This document shows, piece by piece, positions 26,801 to 32,669 of a stretch of DNA of 64,000 nucleotides (position 1 is its first letter; every line of letters begins with the position of its first letter). A model generated the notes under the pieces. It was not told the DNA's origin. It ran no database searches and worked only from the letters and a program-made list of their open reading frames with translations. This DNA comes from Paracentrotus lividus (Eukaryota > Echinodermata > Echinoidea > Camarodonta > Echinidae). The stretch lies in contig CALNVZ010003426.1 of the NCBI GenBank assembly GCA_940671915.1, positions 3,068,881 through 3,132,880 of the forward strand, in the 5' to 3' direction. The translations under genes and the position numbers were made by a program.

Positions 26801-29800
26801 AATCGAAAATCAACTACAAAATGTGGGGGGACTTACTTGTCAATATTCGAGTAGAACCACTCATAGATGCACCACTTGTAGGCCTTAGGGAGTTTGAGCA
26901 GATTCTTGAGTCGCTGGCCAAGCCTCTGCGATGACTTCTTATAAGACACATGATGGTGGCCCCCTGAACTGGAGGACGGGGTCTGCTGGTGCTTAGATGG
27001 GGTGGGGAGGGGCGAGGAGTTCTGGGAGGGGTGCTTGGAAGCACTGGAGCGGGGTGAGGAGACTAGTGTGGAGGTGGAGATGTTCAGCTTGGTAGGCTAC
27101 AGAGATAAATATTTATGAACGTTACTTGTCTAGTACATTTTATTTCTTACTGAGGTATTGATGCATTAAATGATAAATGCATTAGAAGAACATCCATTAT
27201 CTATTTTTTTTTTTAAATGTAGCAGTATTACGGAGAATTGCTTCACAGTGTATATAGCTGTGACGTCTCAAGATTTAATAAAACATCATGAAAATTGTAG
27301 AACCATCCTCATGCAATTTCCTGTAACTTGTCCCAAATCGTACACTGACATACGACAATGCAAAAAAGAAACCAGAATATCAATCTCACATTAACCCTTT
27401 TTCATGAAAGCCATCTATGCACATATTCTTTAAAGTGATGATGATGGTAACCATATTCGAACAACATCTCTGTTTACTATAAGCAGCAAGAATTTACTTG
27501 GAAAATCTATCCACCCAAAAAGGGTAACTCCTTCCAAATAGAAATAACACTCCTTTTCAATAAAAAATCCCAACAATATCTACGACAACGTTATTAGTTT
27601 ACTAGTATTTTCATAGCTCACCGTTTTTACAGACGGAGACATCTTGAGTTTCTTGCTTGGGGATGATCTTATGGGAGACATGGAAGTATCCTCGTCATCG
27701 TTGAATATCCTGCGGTTTTTCTTCCGGATTCTCGTTGGCTGGAGAGATTAAGGGAGATAATTACAGATGGGATGATACTAGGCATGAAACTCAAGTATAC
27801 TTCATTTAGCTACAATGTATCGACTTTTGGTAAAACATATAAAAAGACAAAGCACAACCCTCTGAAGGACAGCATTTACGTTTTTGAAAGAGAGTACTTT
27901 GTCAAGATTTAAGGTAAAAAAATTAGAACTTAAGAAAAAAATAACAAAGGAGGAAAATTGAGAAAAACAGGCAGAATGGTACTACATGCCACTTGATGTG
28001 GTATAAAAAGACAATCAAAAATACAAAGACAAGGGCCAAATTAAAATCATTCCATATAATTGCGCTTTTGAGGCCTTATCCCTCTTTAGCATACCTGTTT
28101 GGCCAGTGAATAGAAAATTTTCTTGAAAAGGAGTTACATTACCAGAACCAAAGTTCAGATTTGATAAGTGATTGATAGTGAAGAGACAGTTCAACTTACA
28201 TGGCCCCTCCTTGGTACTGATGGTGTAGTTCTGGATGGGGAAGCCTTGCTTGGAGAAGGGGCTGGAGATGGGGAAAGCTTGTTCTTCCCAGCACTCCTCA
28301 AACTCATCAATGCCTCCGCAGATGCTGCAAAATCAAAGGAATACAAAAAAGAGAGATAATGGATAAATAGTGTGCAACAATTGGAAGAAACTTCTTCTTT
28401 TTTCTCCTGTACAAGCTAGAAAGTGACTGGCAGTATGCCCAAATTTATGTGCTTTTTGCAATATATGTGTATTTTCAGAAACTGATTATTTAGTGAAATG
28501 TGTAGAGATGTTGTAAATGGAAGTTTAGTTCTTTGTGTCTCCAAGTTTGCTTTTACAGAACAGGGGTAAATTTGGTCAAGACAAAGGCCAAAGTGGATAT
28601 GCCTCCACCCATCAGGTTGGCCACCCTCCTCCACATTGAACTTACAACACCATAAATATGCACAAACACTCATTTACGAACGGCCGCCATGCCCATTCAT
28701 GGATCTCAGAAGCCTACAATAGTCGTGTACTAAAGGTTTTTGTAAAAGAAAAAGTTTGCCATTTTTTTCCATTTTGGGGTCTGAAAACCCTAAAAATCAG
28801 CAGTCTCATCGGCATTAAGCATTGCGAGTGCAGTATTTCTGAACTTTCAATCTCTGCCATTTGATTTGTTGAAGATAACTTCACAACTGTTAGATCTAAC
28901 TTACACCAATATTAGTTTAACTTAAGCACTTTGCCCTATTGGTTGCCACATCCTAACTTTTGAAGGTGGGTTCTTGCTCAGTCAGTTGCTTTTGTGCTTA
29001 TTATTTTGTCTCCATTTAATTATTGAAGGCTTCTATGATGAGGCGTATGACACATTTTTGACGTTTTCGCTGAACTCCACCCCCAACTTTAATCATGTAG
29101 ATCTAGATCTACTCCCTCCCCCAGTTGGTTAACTGCATGTGTGTGTTTTTTGTTGGAGGCCTAATTTTTTTGGAACACCATGGCATGATCATGATGCTTG
29201 CCTGGCATGAACGCACATGTAGATCTATGCAGTTACCTGTAATAAGGAGCTTCATAATAATTAGCAAATCAGAGCTTCAAAACAAGGTTCAATTAACATT
29301 AATAACAAGCTAAGATCTAATTGTTAAAGAGTAGTCTACCAAACGCAACATTAAAAAGCCAAAAGATGTCAAAAAGGATTTCTGAGGAAGTGCCCCCTAT
29401 CATCAATCACATCATTCAGCAAAAACAATTCTTCACTCAGACTCAGTCAAGGCTAAAAAAAAGCCACAGTGAGTCAAAGAATGGTAGAATATATCATCTA
29501 CCAGCTAGTCTACCATTTTTTGACTGCCTGAGACTGTGAGTCTGTCACTCTGGCCAGATCGTAATCGTCATTCTCATAACAATATACAATCACTCACACA
29601 TTTATTAACGAATGGGACACACAGTAAAACTTGCATCGTCAAAAACCTGTACCAAATCGGCATCAACTACACAGTAACGCACATAATGAGGTGTACTTTA
29701 ATAAACTGACTTGAAAATCTGATTTTTAATATTCATTTAATGTGAATAAAAATTAAACATCTATTCTCAAAATTAACATAAAAGTAAAAAAACTTTACAA

Positions 29801-29824
29801 ACTTTCAAGAGCAGTGTCCGCCAT
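3401..29824 (-). CDS. lin9: lin-9 homologue, MuvB/DREAM complex subunit (complete, 14 coding exons)
   Basis: LIN9 is a core subunit of MuvB, which with RB-like proteins and E2F forms the repressive DREAM complex and with B-MYB activates late cell-cycle genes in the nucleus. The 14 exons join in phase to 583 codons, slightly longer than the roughly 540-560 residues usual for vertebrate LIN9. Residues 8-150 are Ser/Pro/Lys-rich and probably disordered. A DIRP domain follows at about 150-250 (KWCIYEWFYSNIDK, KVEWCIIRRLMGKPRRC). A Tudor-like segment lies at about 271-316 (HDGLFTGQID, YRVTFDRP). Next come a conserved TLGGFPVSFLI stretch and a helical region at 390-460 (LNTDLNKYL), corresponding to the family's LIN52/MYB-binding part. 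The C-terminus carries SQMGNLHAFSERHVPY. All introns are GT/AG. The start MADTALE resembles the family N-terminus, and a stop follows SERHVPY. Identity is very secure; exon 1 is the least certain part. Confidence 0.96.
4081..4222. mobile_element. 142-bp hAT-type MITE (family A, copy 1)
   Basis: Perfect 15-base terminal inverted repeat CAGTGGCAGATCCAG, matching the hAT consensus beginning CAG. A sister copy with matching interior (TATAATTTGAAAACCA, CCCTATCGGGCC) lies at 54347-54508. The 8-bp target duplication is not clean here. Sits in lin-9 intron 13. Confidence 0.75.
4495..4589 (-). CDS. lin9: lin-9 coding exon 13
   Basis: Encodes SLAKGDMNSVGYSSLNES then IADLKKKIHPGNL. The vertebrate counterpart is CLAEGGDLNSFEFKSLTDSLNDIK. 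Acceptor CATTGTAG, donor GTAAGT. Confidence 0.92.
5056..5235 (-). CDS. lin9: lin-9 coding exon 12
   Basis: Encodes IAPEQGLPPLTQPSEEKMRC, then a helical segment ending LIANLTSLMLQIK. Acceptor ATTGCAG, donor GTCAGT. Two decayed partial copies lie in the adjoining intron (5354-5418 and 5487-5524). Confidence 0.95.
5354..5418 (-). pseudogene. partial duplicate of lin-9 exon 12
   Basis: Readable on the minus strand as TPEQGLPPLTQPSSEKMKC, close to exon 12 (IAPEQGLPPLTQPSEEKMRC). The acceptor AG is gone (sequence reads TGTACCCCAG), so it is unlikely to be spliced. Flanking intron sequence is duplicated too (AGCTTTTTTGAAA, CTGTAAAATATAA). Confidence 0.85.
5487..5524 (-). pseudogene. third, shorter remnant of lin-9 exon 12
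   Basis: Plus-strand TCTCATCTACTCCTCAGATG followed by GCTG repeats the exon-12 segment TCTCATCTTCTCCTCCGATGGCTG. It continues the tandem series and is too short and decayed to code. Confidence 0.6.
5701..5845. repeat. long A-rich tract
   Basis: Nearly pure A with scattered G, T and C in lin-9 intron 11. Frames on the complementary strand are poly-Phe artefacts. It could be the tail of a retroposed copy, but no body is recognisable. Confidence 0.9.
6542..6915. promoter_or_regulatory. candidate promoter or enhancer: CArG box, five CCAAT boxes, two octamers
   Basis: CCATATTAGG (CArG/SRF-type) at 6542-6551. Five ATTGG words (CCAAT on the minus strand) at 6568, 6610, 6673, 6715 and 6777. Two ATTTGCAT octamers at 6818-6825 and 6908-6915, the first as CTCATTTGCAT, the form known from H2B promoters. 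CCAAT boxes bind NF-Y and octamers bind POU factors in animals generally. The density and spacing argue for a real module. No histone gene is visible nearby, so its target is unknown. Confidence 0.55.
7482..7766 (-). CDS. unrecognised 95-codon candidate first exon nested in lin-9 intron 11
   Basis: Runs from ATG (7764-7766) to a good donor (GTG/GTAAAT). The protein begins MSTFGQQRIMEYDSSFYPEV, has a basic cluster KKRSGRKSRK at 53-62 (nuclear-signal-like), and an acidic SDESDD at 85-90. Local GC content is higher than in the surrounding intron and codon use looks non-random. I do not recognise the family and could not find a second exon. It shares strand with lin-9, so it could be an independent nested gene, an alternative lin-9-region exon, or a retained fragment. 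The first third is repeated in the downstream tandem copy. Confidence 0.5.
7659..8384. repeat. tandem duplication unit 1 (5' part and upstream of the nested exon)
   Basis: About 726 bases directly repeated in 8385-9093, both beginning GCTCGTATTCTAATAAACCC. Includes the first codons of the nested exon and its upstream flank. Confidence 0.85.
8385..9093. repeat. tandem duplication unit 2 (decayed copy)
   Basis: Second copy. Differences from unit 1 are mostly one-base indels in short homopolymers. The exon frame is broken just after MSTF by loss of several bases (ACGTTTGCACACG against ACGTTTGGGCAACAACG). Either a recent duplication or an unmerged allele/assembly artefact. Confidence 0.8.
9094..9331. 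other. intron sequence with A-rich runs
   Basis: No coding or mobile-element signal recognised. Confidence 0.5.
9332..9465. mobile_element. 134-bp palindromic MITE (family B, copy 1)
   Basis: Arms at about 9343-9376 and 9423-9460 carry AAAGGACTTGTCGGACG and its complement. Related copies at 21372-21505 and, badly degraded, at about 52134-52292. Confidence 0.8.
9964..10452. mobile_element. TA-flanked Tc1/mariner-like MITE (family C, copy 1)
   Basis: Starts TA-CAGTCTG and ends CAGACTG-TA. Terminal repeats of about 45 bases share AATGGTACAG and GGGAAA. TA duplication is typical of Tc1/mariner elements. No transposase frame. One end of another copy enters the window at 63906. Confidence 0.75.
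10453..12701. other. lin-9 intron 11 sequence without recognisable features
   Basis: AT-rich, with short runs such as C9 at 11938-11946. Open frames are short and unconvincing (one at 10790-10990 has no domain). Confidence 0.5.
12702..12992. mobile_element. 291-bp near-complete palindrome (foldback MITE)
   Basis: Ends TTTGAAGGTTTACGGTATG and its complement. The arms run almost to the centre, meeting near 12841-12852. Each arm carries CTGATGA...GAAA next to ACGTCGTAC. Confidence 0.85.
13081..13395. repeat. low-complexity A- and C-rich tract
   Basis: Long runs of A and C (CCCCCCCCCC near 13214) with GGGCCC patches. No recognisable element ends. Confidence 0.7.
13699..13799. repeat. perfect 42-base inverted repeat with 17-base loop
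   Basis: Arms 13699-13740 and 13758-13799 are exactly complementary with no mismatch. Outside them the pairing continues imperfectly (ATCCAATATTAT words on both sides). Confidence 0.95.
13928..14032. repeat. two-copy direct repeat, about 52 bases
   Basis: Both units carry TATGACGTAAATT followed by TTGCTCCGCGTATCCATTGT. Confidence 0.9.
14491..14903. mobile_element. 413-bp foldback element
   Basis: Ends GGCCCGAATTCACAAAGG and its exact complement; arms of about 140 bases include AATCGCGCATTCATATTGG. Central loop about 14640-14760. No coding capacity. Confidence 0.85.
14911..15154. mobile_element. 244-bp inverted-repeat element directly beside the previous one
   Basis: Arms share TTAAGC(C)ATAGCTTAAATCTG-like ends and inner AAAATGTGACACA. 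Centre is A/T-rich. Confidence 0.75.
15600..15850. repeat. degenerate TTAGACCAA..TGG repeat
   Basis: Repeated TTAGACCA, GGGCATTAG and AAATGG words in loose tandem. A similar block occurs at 39990-40140, so it is an interspersed family. Confidence 0.55.
16362..16540. mobile_element. 179-bp inverted-repeat element
   Basis: Ends AATAGTGCATGCTCT and complement of AATAGTGTATGCTCT; a second inner inverted pair AAATACTAAATTAT surrounds 16405-16495. Confidence 0.75.
16541..18633. other. lin-9 intron 11 sequence, mostly featureless
   Basis: Contains G12 and C14 runs near 16568 and 16623, a three-fold GCACTATAACAA-type repeat near 16752-16810, and (GGTT)n at 17530-17548. No gene seen. Confidence 0.5.
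18634..18999. mobile_element. 366-bp MITE with GGGGCTGTTTCA ends
   Basis: Left GGGGCTGTTTCACCAAG, right CTTGATGAAACAGCCCC, inverted with one mismatch-indel. Ends 27 bases short of lin-9 exon 11. No internal coding frame of note. Confidence 0.7.
19026..19151 (-). CDS. lin9: lin-9 coding exon 11
   Basis: Encodes 42 codons including EDFQQRYAVNVLEVDRLN and TDLNKYLMGVQKYCQE, the coiled-coil core of LIN9. Donor GTTTGT is weak but gives perfect continuity into exon 12 (QE/IAPEQGL). Intron 11 after it is 13.8 kb long. Confidence 0.94.
19332..19708. repeat. interspersed repeat with CATGCCAAGT termini (copy 1)
   Basis: CATGCCAAGT and its complement bound the block, with several CTCACGCA words inside. 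The core (CCATTTTGGAGTCTCAAAACCC) recurs at 28684-28862. Lies in lin-9 intron 10. Confidence 0.65.
19971..20051 (-). CDS. lin9: lin-9 coding exon 10
   Basis: A phase-0 exon of 27 codons: TKLSKILGYKKELIQQ then MKEMNTEAERM. Closely matches the family helix TRLSKILMIKKEHIKKL. Acceptor TTGTTACAG, donor GTAAGA. Confidence 0.95.
20826..20961 (-). CDS. lin9: lin-9 coding exon 9
   Basis: Encodes PGPGGMLSPGLEHDPMLG, then LSPLRGKLQ and EEQTLGGFPVSFLIHV, the last being a LIN9 hallmark. Acceptor GTTGCACAG, donor GTAAGT. Confidence 0.95.
21018..21114. repeat. GAGACG repeat (copy 2)
   Basis: Shares GAGAC..TTT and CTGCGACGTCT words with 488-745. Confidence 0.45.
21372..21505. mobile_element. family B MITE, copy 2
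   Basis: Perfect 16-base end repeat GGGGCATTTCATGAAA; interior matches 9332-9465 (CTCAGCCAATCAGATG, AATTTCAGTAGCTT). In lin-9 intron 8. Confidence 0.85.
21611..21811. mobile_element. MITE with AGCAGTGNAAGGTTTCAC ends (family D, copy 1)
   Basis: Inverted ends AGCAGTGTAAGGTTTCAC and AGCAGTGGAAGGTTTCAC (complement). Inner arms GGTAGGTCCTTT also pair. Centre carries CTGACGA...GAAAC on the minus strand. Confidence 0.8.
21944..22026 (-). CDS. lin9: lin-9 coding exon 8
   Basis: Encodes STDQQETVSLTSFLQKQRP then RPNYFTPL. Vertebrate LIN9 has ETMPIAAFGQKQRPSRF here. Acceptor CCTATAG, donor GTATTT. Found by homology; too short to stand out as an open frame. Confidence 0.93.
22340..22510 (-). pseudogene. 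partial duplicate of lin-9 exon 7 donor half and flanking intron
   Basis: AAGTACTTCGATGTCAGGCA and following bases (from about 22456) repeat the exon 7 end at 23319. Intron sequence downstream of the donor is also copied (CATTAAACGATACTAT against CATTAAATGATACCAT). The donor GT has become AT, so splicing is not expected. Confidence 0.8.
22514..23187. mobile_element. 674-bp foldback DNA element flanked by TATA
   Basis: Ends CCGGGTGAGTCAGAAAAA and complement of CCGAGTGAGTCAGAAAAA, with TATA on both sides (a TA or TATA target duplication). Arms exceed 150 bases (AGCATAAAGATATAACACA pairs with its complement near 22635-22665). No transposase. Confidence 0.85.
23319..23452 (-). CDS. lin9: lin-9 coding exon 7 (Tudor-like segment)
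   Basis: Encodes ARLRAPHDGLFTGQIDALD and YRVTFDRPNFGTHSVPDTEV. Acceptor CCCACAG, donor GTAAGT. Its donor half is partially duplicated about 0.9 kb downstream in the next intron (22340-22510). Confidence 0.97.
23625..24513. mobile_element. element with TTTATGCCTCCGC ends and internal 150-bp tandem repeats
   Basis: Termini TTTATGCCTCCGCC and CGCGGAGGCATAAA are inverted. Inside, about five units of roughly 150 bases each contain TGACCTTTGACC, GATCATTGTCACCCAGTATG, CCAAGTATGAAGATGAT and TTCTTGAGTTAT. Near the right end is (GGAC)/(GTAC) repeat GACGGACGTACGTACGGACG. Repeats of this kind are widespread in marine invertebrates. Lies in lin-9 intron 6. Confidence 0.85.
24781..24850 (-). repeat. tRNA-derived SINE head
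   Basis: On the minus strand TAGCTCAGTCAGTAGAAC resembles an A box and GGCTCGAAACC a B box with suitable spacing. The acceptor stem does not close well and flanking sequence continues as repeat, so a SINE rather than a functional tRNA. Confidence 0.55.
24920..25046. mobile_element. family D MITE, copy 2
   Basis: TTAACATTGGAAGGTTTCAC and complement of TTAGCAGTGGAAGGTTTCA bound a 127-bp element sharing GTGCACCAAGTTATC with copy 1. Ends only 38 bases below the exon 6 donor. Confidence 0.8.
25085..25248 (-). CDS. lin9: lin-9 coding exon 6
   Basis: Encodes CSPAFFEEERAALEERR, a charged helix, then DLPDEIPIPLCIGTKVT. Acceptor TTTGACAG, donor GTAAGA. The end of the helix is typical of LIN9 (QKLRMLQHRK). 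Confidence 0.96.
26168..26293 (-). CDS. lin9: lin-9 coding exon 5 (DIRP domain)
   Basis: Encodes SLFEGENDFKICLRESFPQ and LKQRKLTKVEWCIIRRLMGK; nearly every position matches the LIN9 family. Donor GTATGT, in phase with exon 6 (KPRR/CS). Confidence 0.96.
26837..27096 (-). CDS. lin9: lin-9 coding exon 4 (start of DIRP domain)
   Basis: Low-complexity Ser/Pro/His segment, then LGQRLKNLLKLPKAYKWC and IYEWFYSNIDK, the strongly conserved opening of the DIRP domain. Acceptor CTCTGTAG; donor GTAAGT splits the final Lys codon. Confidence 0.95.
27622..27738 (-). CDS. lin9: lin-9 coding exon 3
   Basis: Exactly 39 codons between a CTCTCCAG acceptor and a GTGAGC donor. Contains a basic PTRIRKKNRR, acidic NDDEDT and RSSPSKK; the RIFNDDED part resembles RLFSDEDD of vertebrate LIN9. 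Confidence 0.9.
28200..28324 (-). CDS. lin9: lin-9 coding exon 2
   Basis: Acceptor TTTTGCAG, donor GTAAGT. Encodes SAEALMSLRSAGKNKL followed by a Ser/Pro-rich stretch ending PRRGH. SAEALMSL aligns with the conserved SAKALVSL near the LIN9 N-terminus. Confidence 0.9.
28684..28862. repeat. interspersed repeat, copy 2 of the 19332-19708 family
   Basis: Shares CCATTTTGGGGTCTGAAAACC and AAAATCAGCAGTCTCATCGG with the first copy. In lin-9 intron 1. Confidence 0.6.
29428..29545. repeat. hairpin-forming repeat in lin-9 intron 1
   Basis: CAGACTCAGTCAAGGC and GAGTCAAAGAATGGTAGA pair with TCTACCATTTTTTGACTGC and ACTGTGAGTCTG downstream. Confidence 0.6.
29803..29824 (-). CDS. lin9: lin-9 coding exon 1
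   Basis: Encodes MADTALE plus one base of codon 8. The donor is GTTTGT, weaker than the other sites; it is chosen because only this site keeps phase with exon 2 (giving LETSAEALMSL). A stronger-looking GTAAAG three bases on would break the frame. Confidence 0.75.
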
Positions 29825-29960
29825 CTTGACGCGCCTCTTTTTGAAACGAGGGGATTGTGGGATATCTCACGAACTTTCCGGAATTCGCCGAAAGAATTTC
29901 CGGATTTCCGATATGGCCAAATGTTCGGAATGATTGTGTAAACGGGGTACCGGTAGCAGG
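29825..29960 (-). promoter_or_regulatory. lin-9 promoter region
   Basis: Immediately upstream of the lin-9 ATG. The start codon sits inside AAGATGGCGG, a YY1-type motif common at translation starts of housekeeping genes. Two ETS-type CCGGAA words (plus-strand TTCCGG at 29876-29881 and 29898-29903) and a CHR-like TTTGAA (29840-29845) lie nearby. I see no TATA box. Motif identity is read from the sequence; function is inferred. Confidence 0.5.
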
Positions 29961-30354
29961 AGGCTTGGTTGCCCCCCCCCCCCCCTGCTCCCCGAATAAG
30001 CGAACGGGAGGGCGGAAAAGGGAGGGGGAAGGAAGGAAAAAAAAGGGGGGGAATGGGAAGGAGAAAAAAGATGAGAAGCTACAGCAAGAGATTTCTAATC
30101 GAATCGATCACGAAGCATGCGAAGTGAAGGACGCGTAAAGTAACACCCCGTATTGGAACGGTTTACCTGAGAATATGTCATGCACTTATTAAGAGGGGTG
30201 CTGAAAAGAAAAGAAAAAAGAAGAGAAGGGAAAGTAAAAAGGTATTTTTAAAGAGGAAATAAAGGATTAAAAAAAGAGAAAGGGGGAAAAAAAAGAGTGG
30301 ATGGAGAAAGGGAAGAGAGAGAGATCGAGAGGGAGAAGGGGGAGGGGATAGGGG
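29961..30354. repeat. G/A-rich low-complexity intergenic DNA
   Basis: C13 run at about 29972, then purine-rich AGGGAGGGGGAAGG-type sequence to 30354. No gene visible; upstream flank of lin-9. Confidence 0.7.
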
Positions 30355-30799
30355 TGCCAAATCGATCTTAAACTTCGGGACGCAATATTTATGTTAAACT
30401 TAGGGGGCGTCGAATTAATCTTAAACTAAGGGGCGTCAAGGTTACGGGGGCGCTGAAATCGAATTTACACTTAGGGGCGGATGCATATTGACCCAAAACA
30501 AGTTAGGGGCGCCAAATTGACCTGAAACATACTAGGGCGCCAAAGAGACGCCATTATGGATGTTACACTTGGGAGGGTGGATTTTATCCGTAATTAACTT
30601 AGGGGCGCCAAATTGAGCTAAAACATAGGGGCACCAAATCGACCTTAAACTAAGGGGCGCTATAATGATGTTAAACTTATCGGGGCGCGCCATATTGTGT
30701 TTAACTTACGGCCGGGGGGGGGGCTCCAAATTGGTCCAAAACATAGGCCGGCGCCAATTGGATCTTAGAGTAGGGGACGCCTGCTTGACCTCTAACTAA
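30355..30799. repeat. degenerate minisatellite, unit about 30 bases
   Basis: Irregular tandem units of the form GGGGCGCCAAATTGACCT then TAAACTTA. The array resumes at about 32258-32300, past two inserted elements. Confidence 0.75.
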
Positions 30800-31000
30800 A
30801 GGGCCTGTCCCACAGGCGGCGATCGTTGTGGCGACAACCTGATAATTTCATAATTATAAGGAGTTCATCTTTAAAAAGGTGATTATAAACCTACATACGA
30901 CTCTATCTAAGCTAGGCTACAACAACAACTTGCTACCACACTCACAACAGCAAGATCGCCAGTTGTCGCAACAACGATCGCCTCCAGTGGGACGGCCCCT
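30800..31000. mobile_element. 201-bp MITE inserted in the minisatellite
   Basis: Inverted ends of about 38 bases: GGGCCTGTCCCACAGGCGG and GCGATCGTTGTGGCGACAAC against complements at 30960-31000. No coding. Confidence 0.8.
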
Positions 31001-31049
31001 TCAGGGGGTGCTAAATCGCCCCTGAATTTAATTAGGGATCGCCCATATT

Positions 31050-32249
31050 CAGCGGCGTAAATCCGTGTCGAGGAGTGGGGGGGATGAGCGAAAAATTTTG
31101 CCAACTTGTTGCGATTTTTTTGACATACACAAGCAGTAGTGTATACAAGGAACGTGTTTAATACCCATATCAGCATTAGAGAGCGTGCAGATAGAATTTG
31201 TCTTTGAAAAGTAATGCGAGCGCGAAGCGCGAGCCGAAAATTTTAAGCTACAAATTTGAGATATTTGTGCATTAGGCTACAGATCCGATTTAGTATCAGC
31301 GAGCGCGAAGCGCGAGCCGAAAATTTTAAGCTGAAATTGGAAATATTTGTGCATTATAGATCCTATATAGTATCCACGAGTGCAAAAATAAGACAATATA
31401 TATATAGCGGAGGCGGTGGAACCGATTAGAAAGTGGGGGTCACGATGGAAAATGGCATTTTTTTTCTGAAAAGGGGGACACTTTAGATCAGAGGCATATA
31501 CCTAAAGAGAAATGTATTCTGGAGAGGGAGGGGGTACGAAGAAAATTTGTCATTGAATTGAATGCTTTTAAGAATCTTATTAGCTGCCTTGATTACTGTT
31601 CATCTTAATAATGATTGAAAAGGTAATGCGAGCGCGAGTCGAAAATTTTAAGCTTATAATTGGAAATATTTATATAATTTTTATCTGATTAAGTATCAGC
31701 GAGCGCGAAGCGCGAGCCGAAAATTTTGAGCTCAAAGTTTGATTTAATTGTGCATGATATTCCCTTTTTAGTATCTATTTTAAAGATACAATTTTCATTT
31801 TACGTGTAGATGATGCTTTTTTAAAGACCGGTGATAAAAACAAATCACAATCTTTTCTATGAACATTTTTGGGACTGCAGGCCCCAAGCCCTCCATCAAC
31901 ATAGTCCGTACACAACTACATTAATGTTTTTGATTGTCGAGAACACCCTTTTCAAAGGTTTGTCCCCAGACGAGGGCCTTGGATCAAACCTTTTTATTTA
32001 GCCTTCTGAATGTTACTTAGTGTGAGGTCGCATAGCGACCGAGCAAGAAAAATTTGGGGTTTTTGGAGTTAAAAAGAGGCACTTTGTAGTATTAAAAGCG
32101 CTATTTTAACCAATAACACAATTATGTAGTTATTTTTTTTCCATTTCTTTCTTGAAAACTGGGGGGGGATGTTTGTACAGGGCATCCCCCCCTCCTCAAA
32201 ATCTGGGGGGGATGTATCCCCCCCATCCCCCCCGGGATTTACGCCAGTG
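31050..32249. mobile_element. 1.2-kb non-autonomous hAT element with intact target duplication
   Basis: Begins CAGCGGCGTAAATCC and ends with the complement of CACTGGCGTAAATCC (2 mismatches in 15), fitting the hAT terminus CAGNGGCG. Exact 8-bp duplication CCCATATT at 31042-31049 and 32250-32257, the hAT target-site length. Interior is non-coding and holds four copies of a GCGAGCGCGAAGCGCGAGC-type motif (one truncated) plus G/C runs near the right end. Confidence 0.88.
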
Positions 32250-32257
32250 CCCATATT

Positions 32258-32650
32258 GATGTTTAACTAAGTAAGCGCCAAATTGACCTTTTGCAAAGTG
32301 GACGCCAAAGAAAAAGCACGGGTCACCAAAATCGCTGATGTTTATGCTACGATGCTATACGAGAGGAGAAAAATCGCAGACCGCATAATTATCTTCTATT
32401 TTAACAGCGTAGAAAAGTTTGTTCGTATCATTTCAGGGGCTTCCGCGCAAGGGGGGGGGGGGGAGGTCCTTTTTAATTCTTAGGCGGAGAAAAATATCGG
32501 CAGCACGATTATCAGTAGAACAATATTATGGGCGGGGCATTTTTCGGTGGAGCATTTGTCGGCGGAGCAAATATCAACGGAGTATTTTAGGAAGAGTAGT
32601 GTATACAGTGCTTTTCAGTAAAAGGTAATCCATTTTCATCCATTTTGGAT
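32258..32650. other. minisatellite remnant and unassigned DNA before the LINE
   Basis: AGCGCCAAATTGACCTTTTG continues the array of 30355-30799; the rest includes a G12 run near 32452 and no recognised feature. Confidence 0.5.
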
Positions 32651-32669
32651 ATTTATTCCTGTCATATGT

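Larger units (their letters stand above)
25260..28190. other. lin-9 introns 2-5 between the listed exons
   Basis: AT-rich intronic DNA. Short open frames at 25323-25541, 25806-26030 and 27170-27394 have no domain or splice support. Confidence 0.5.
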
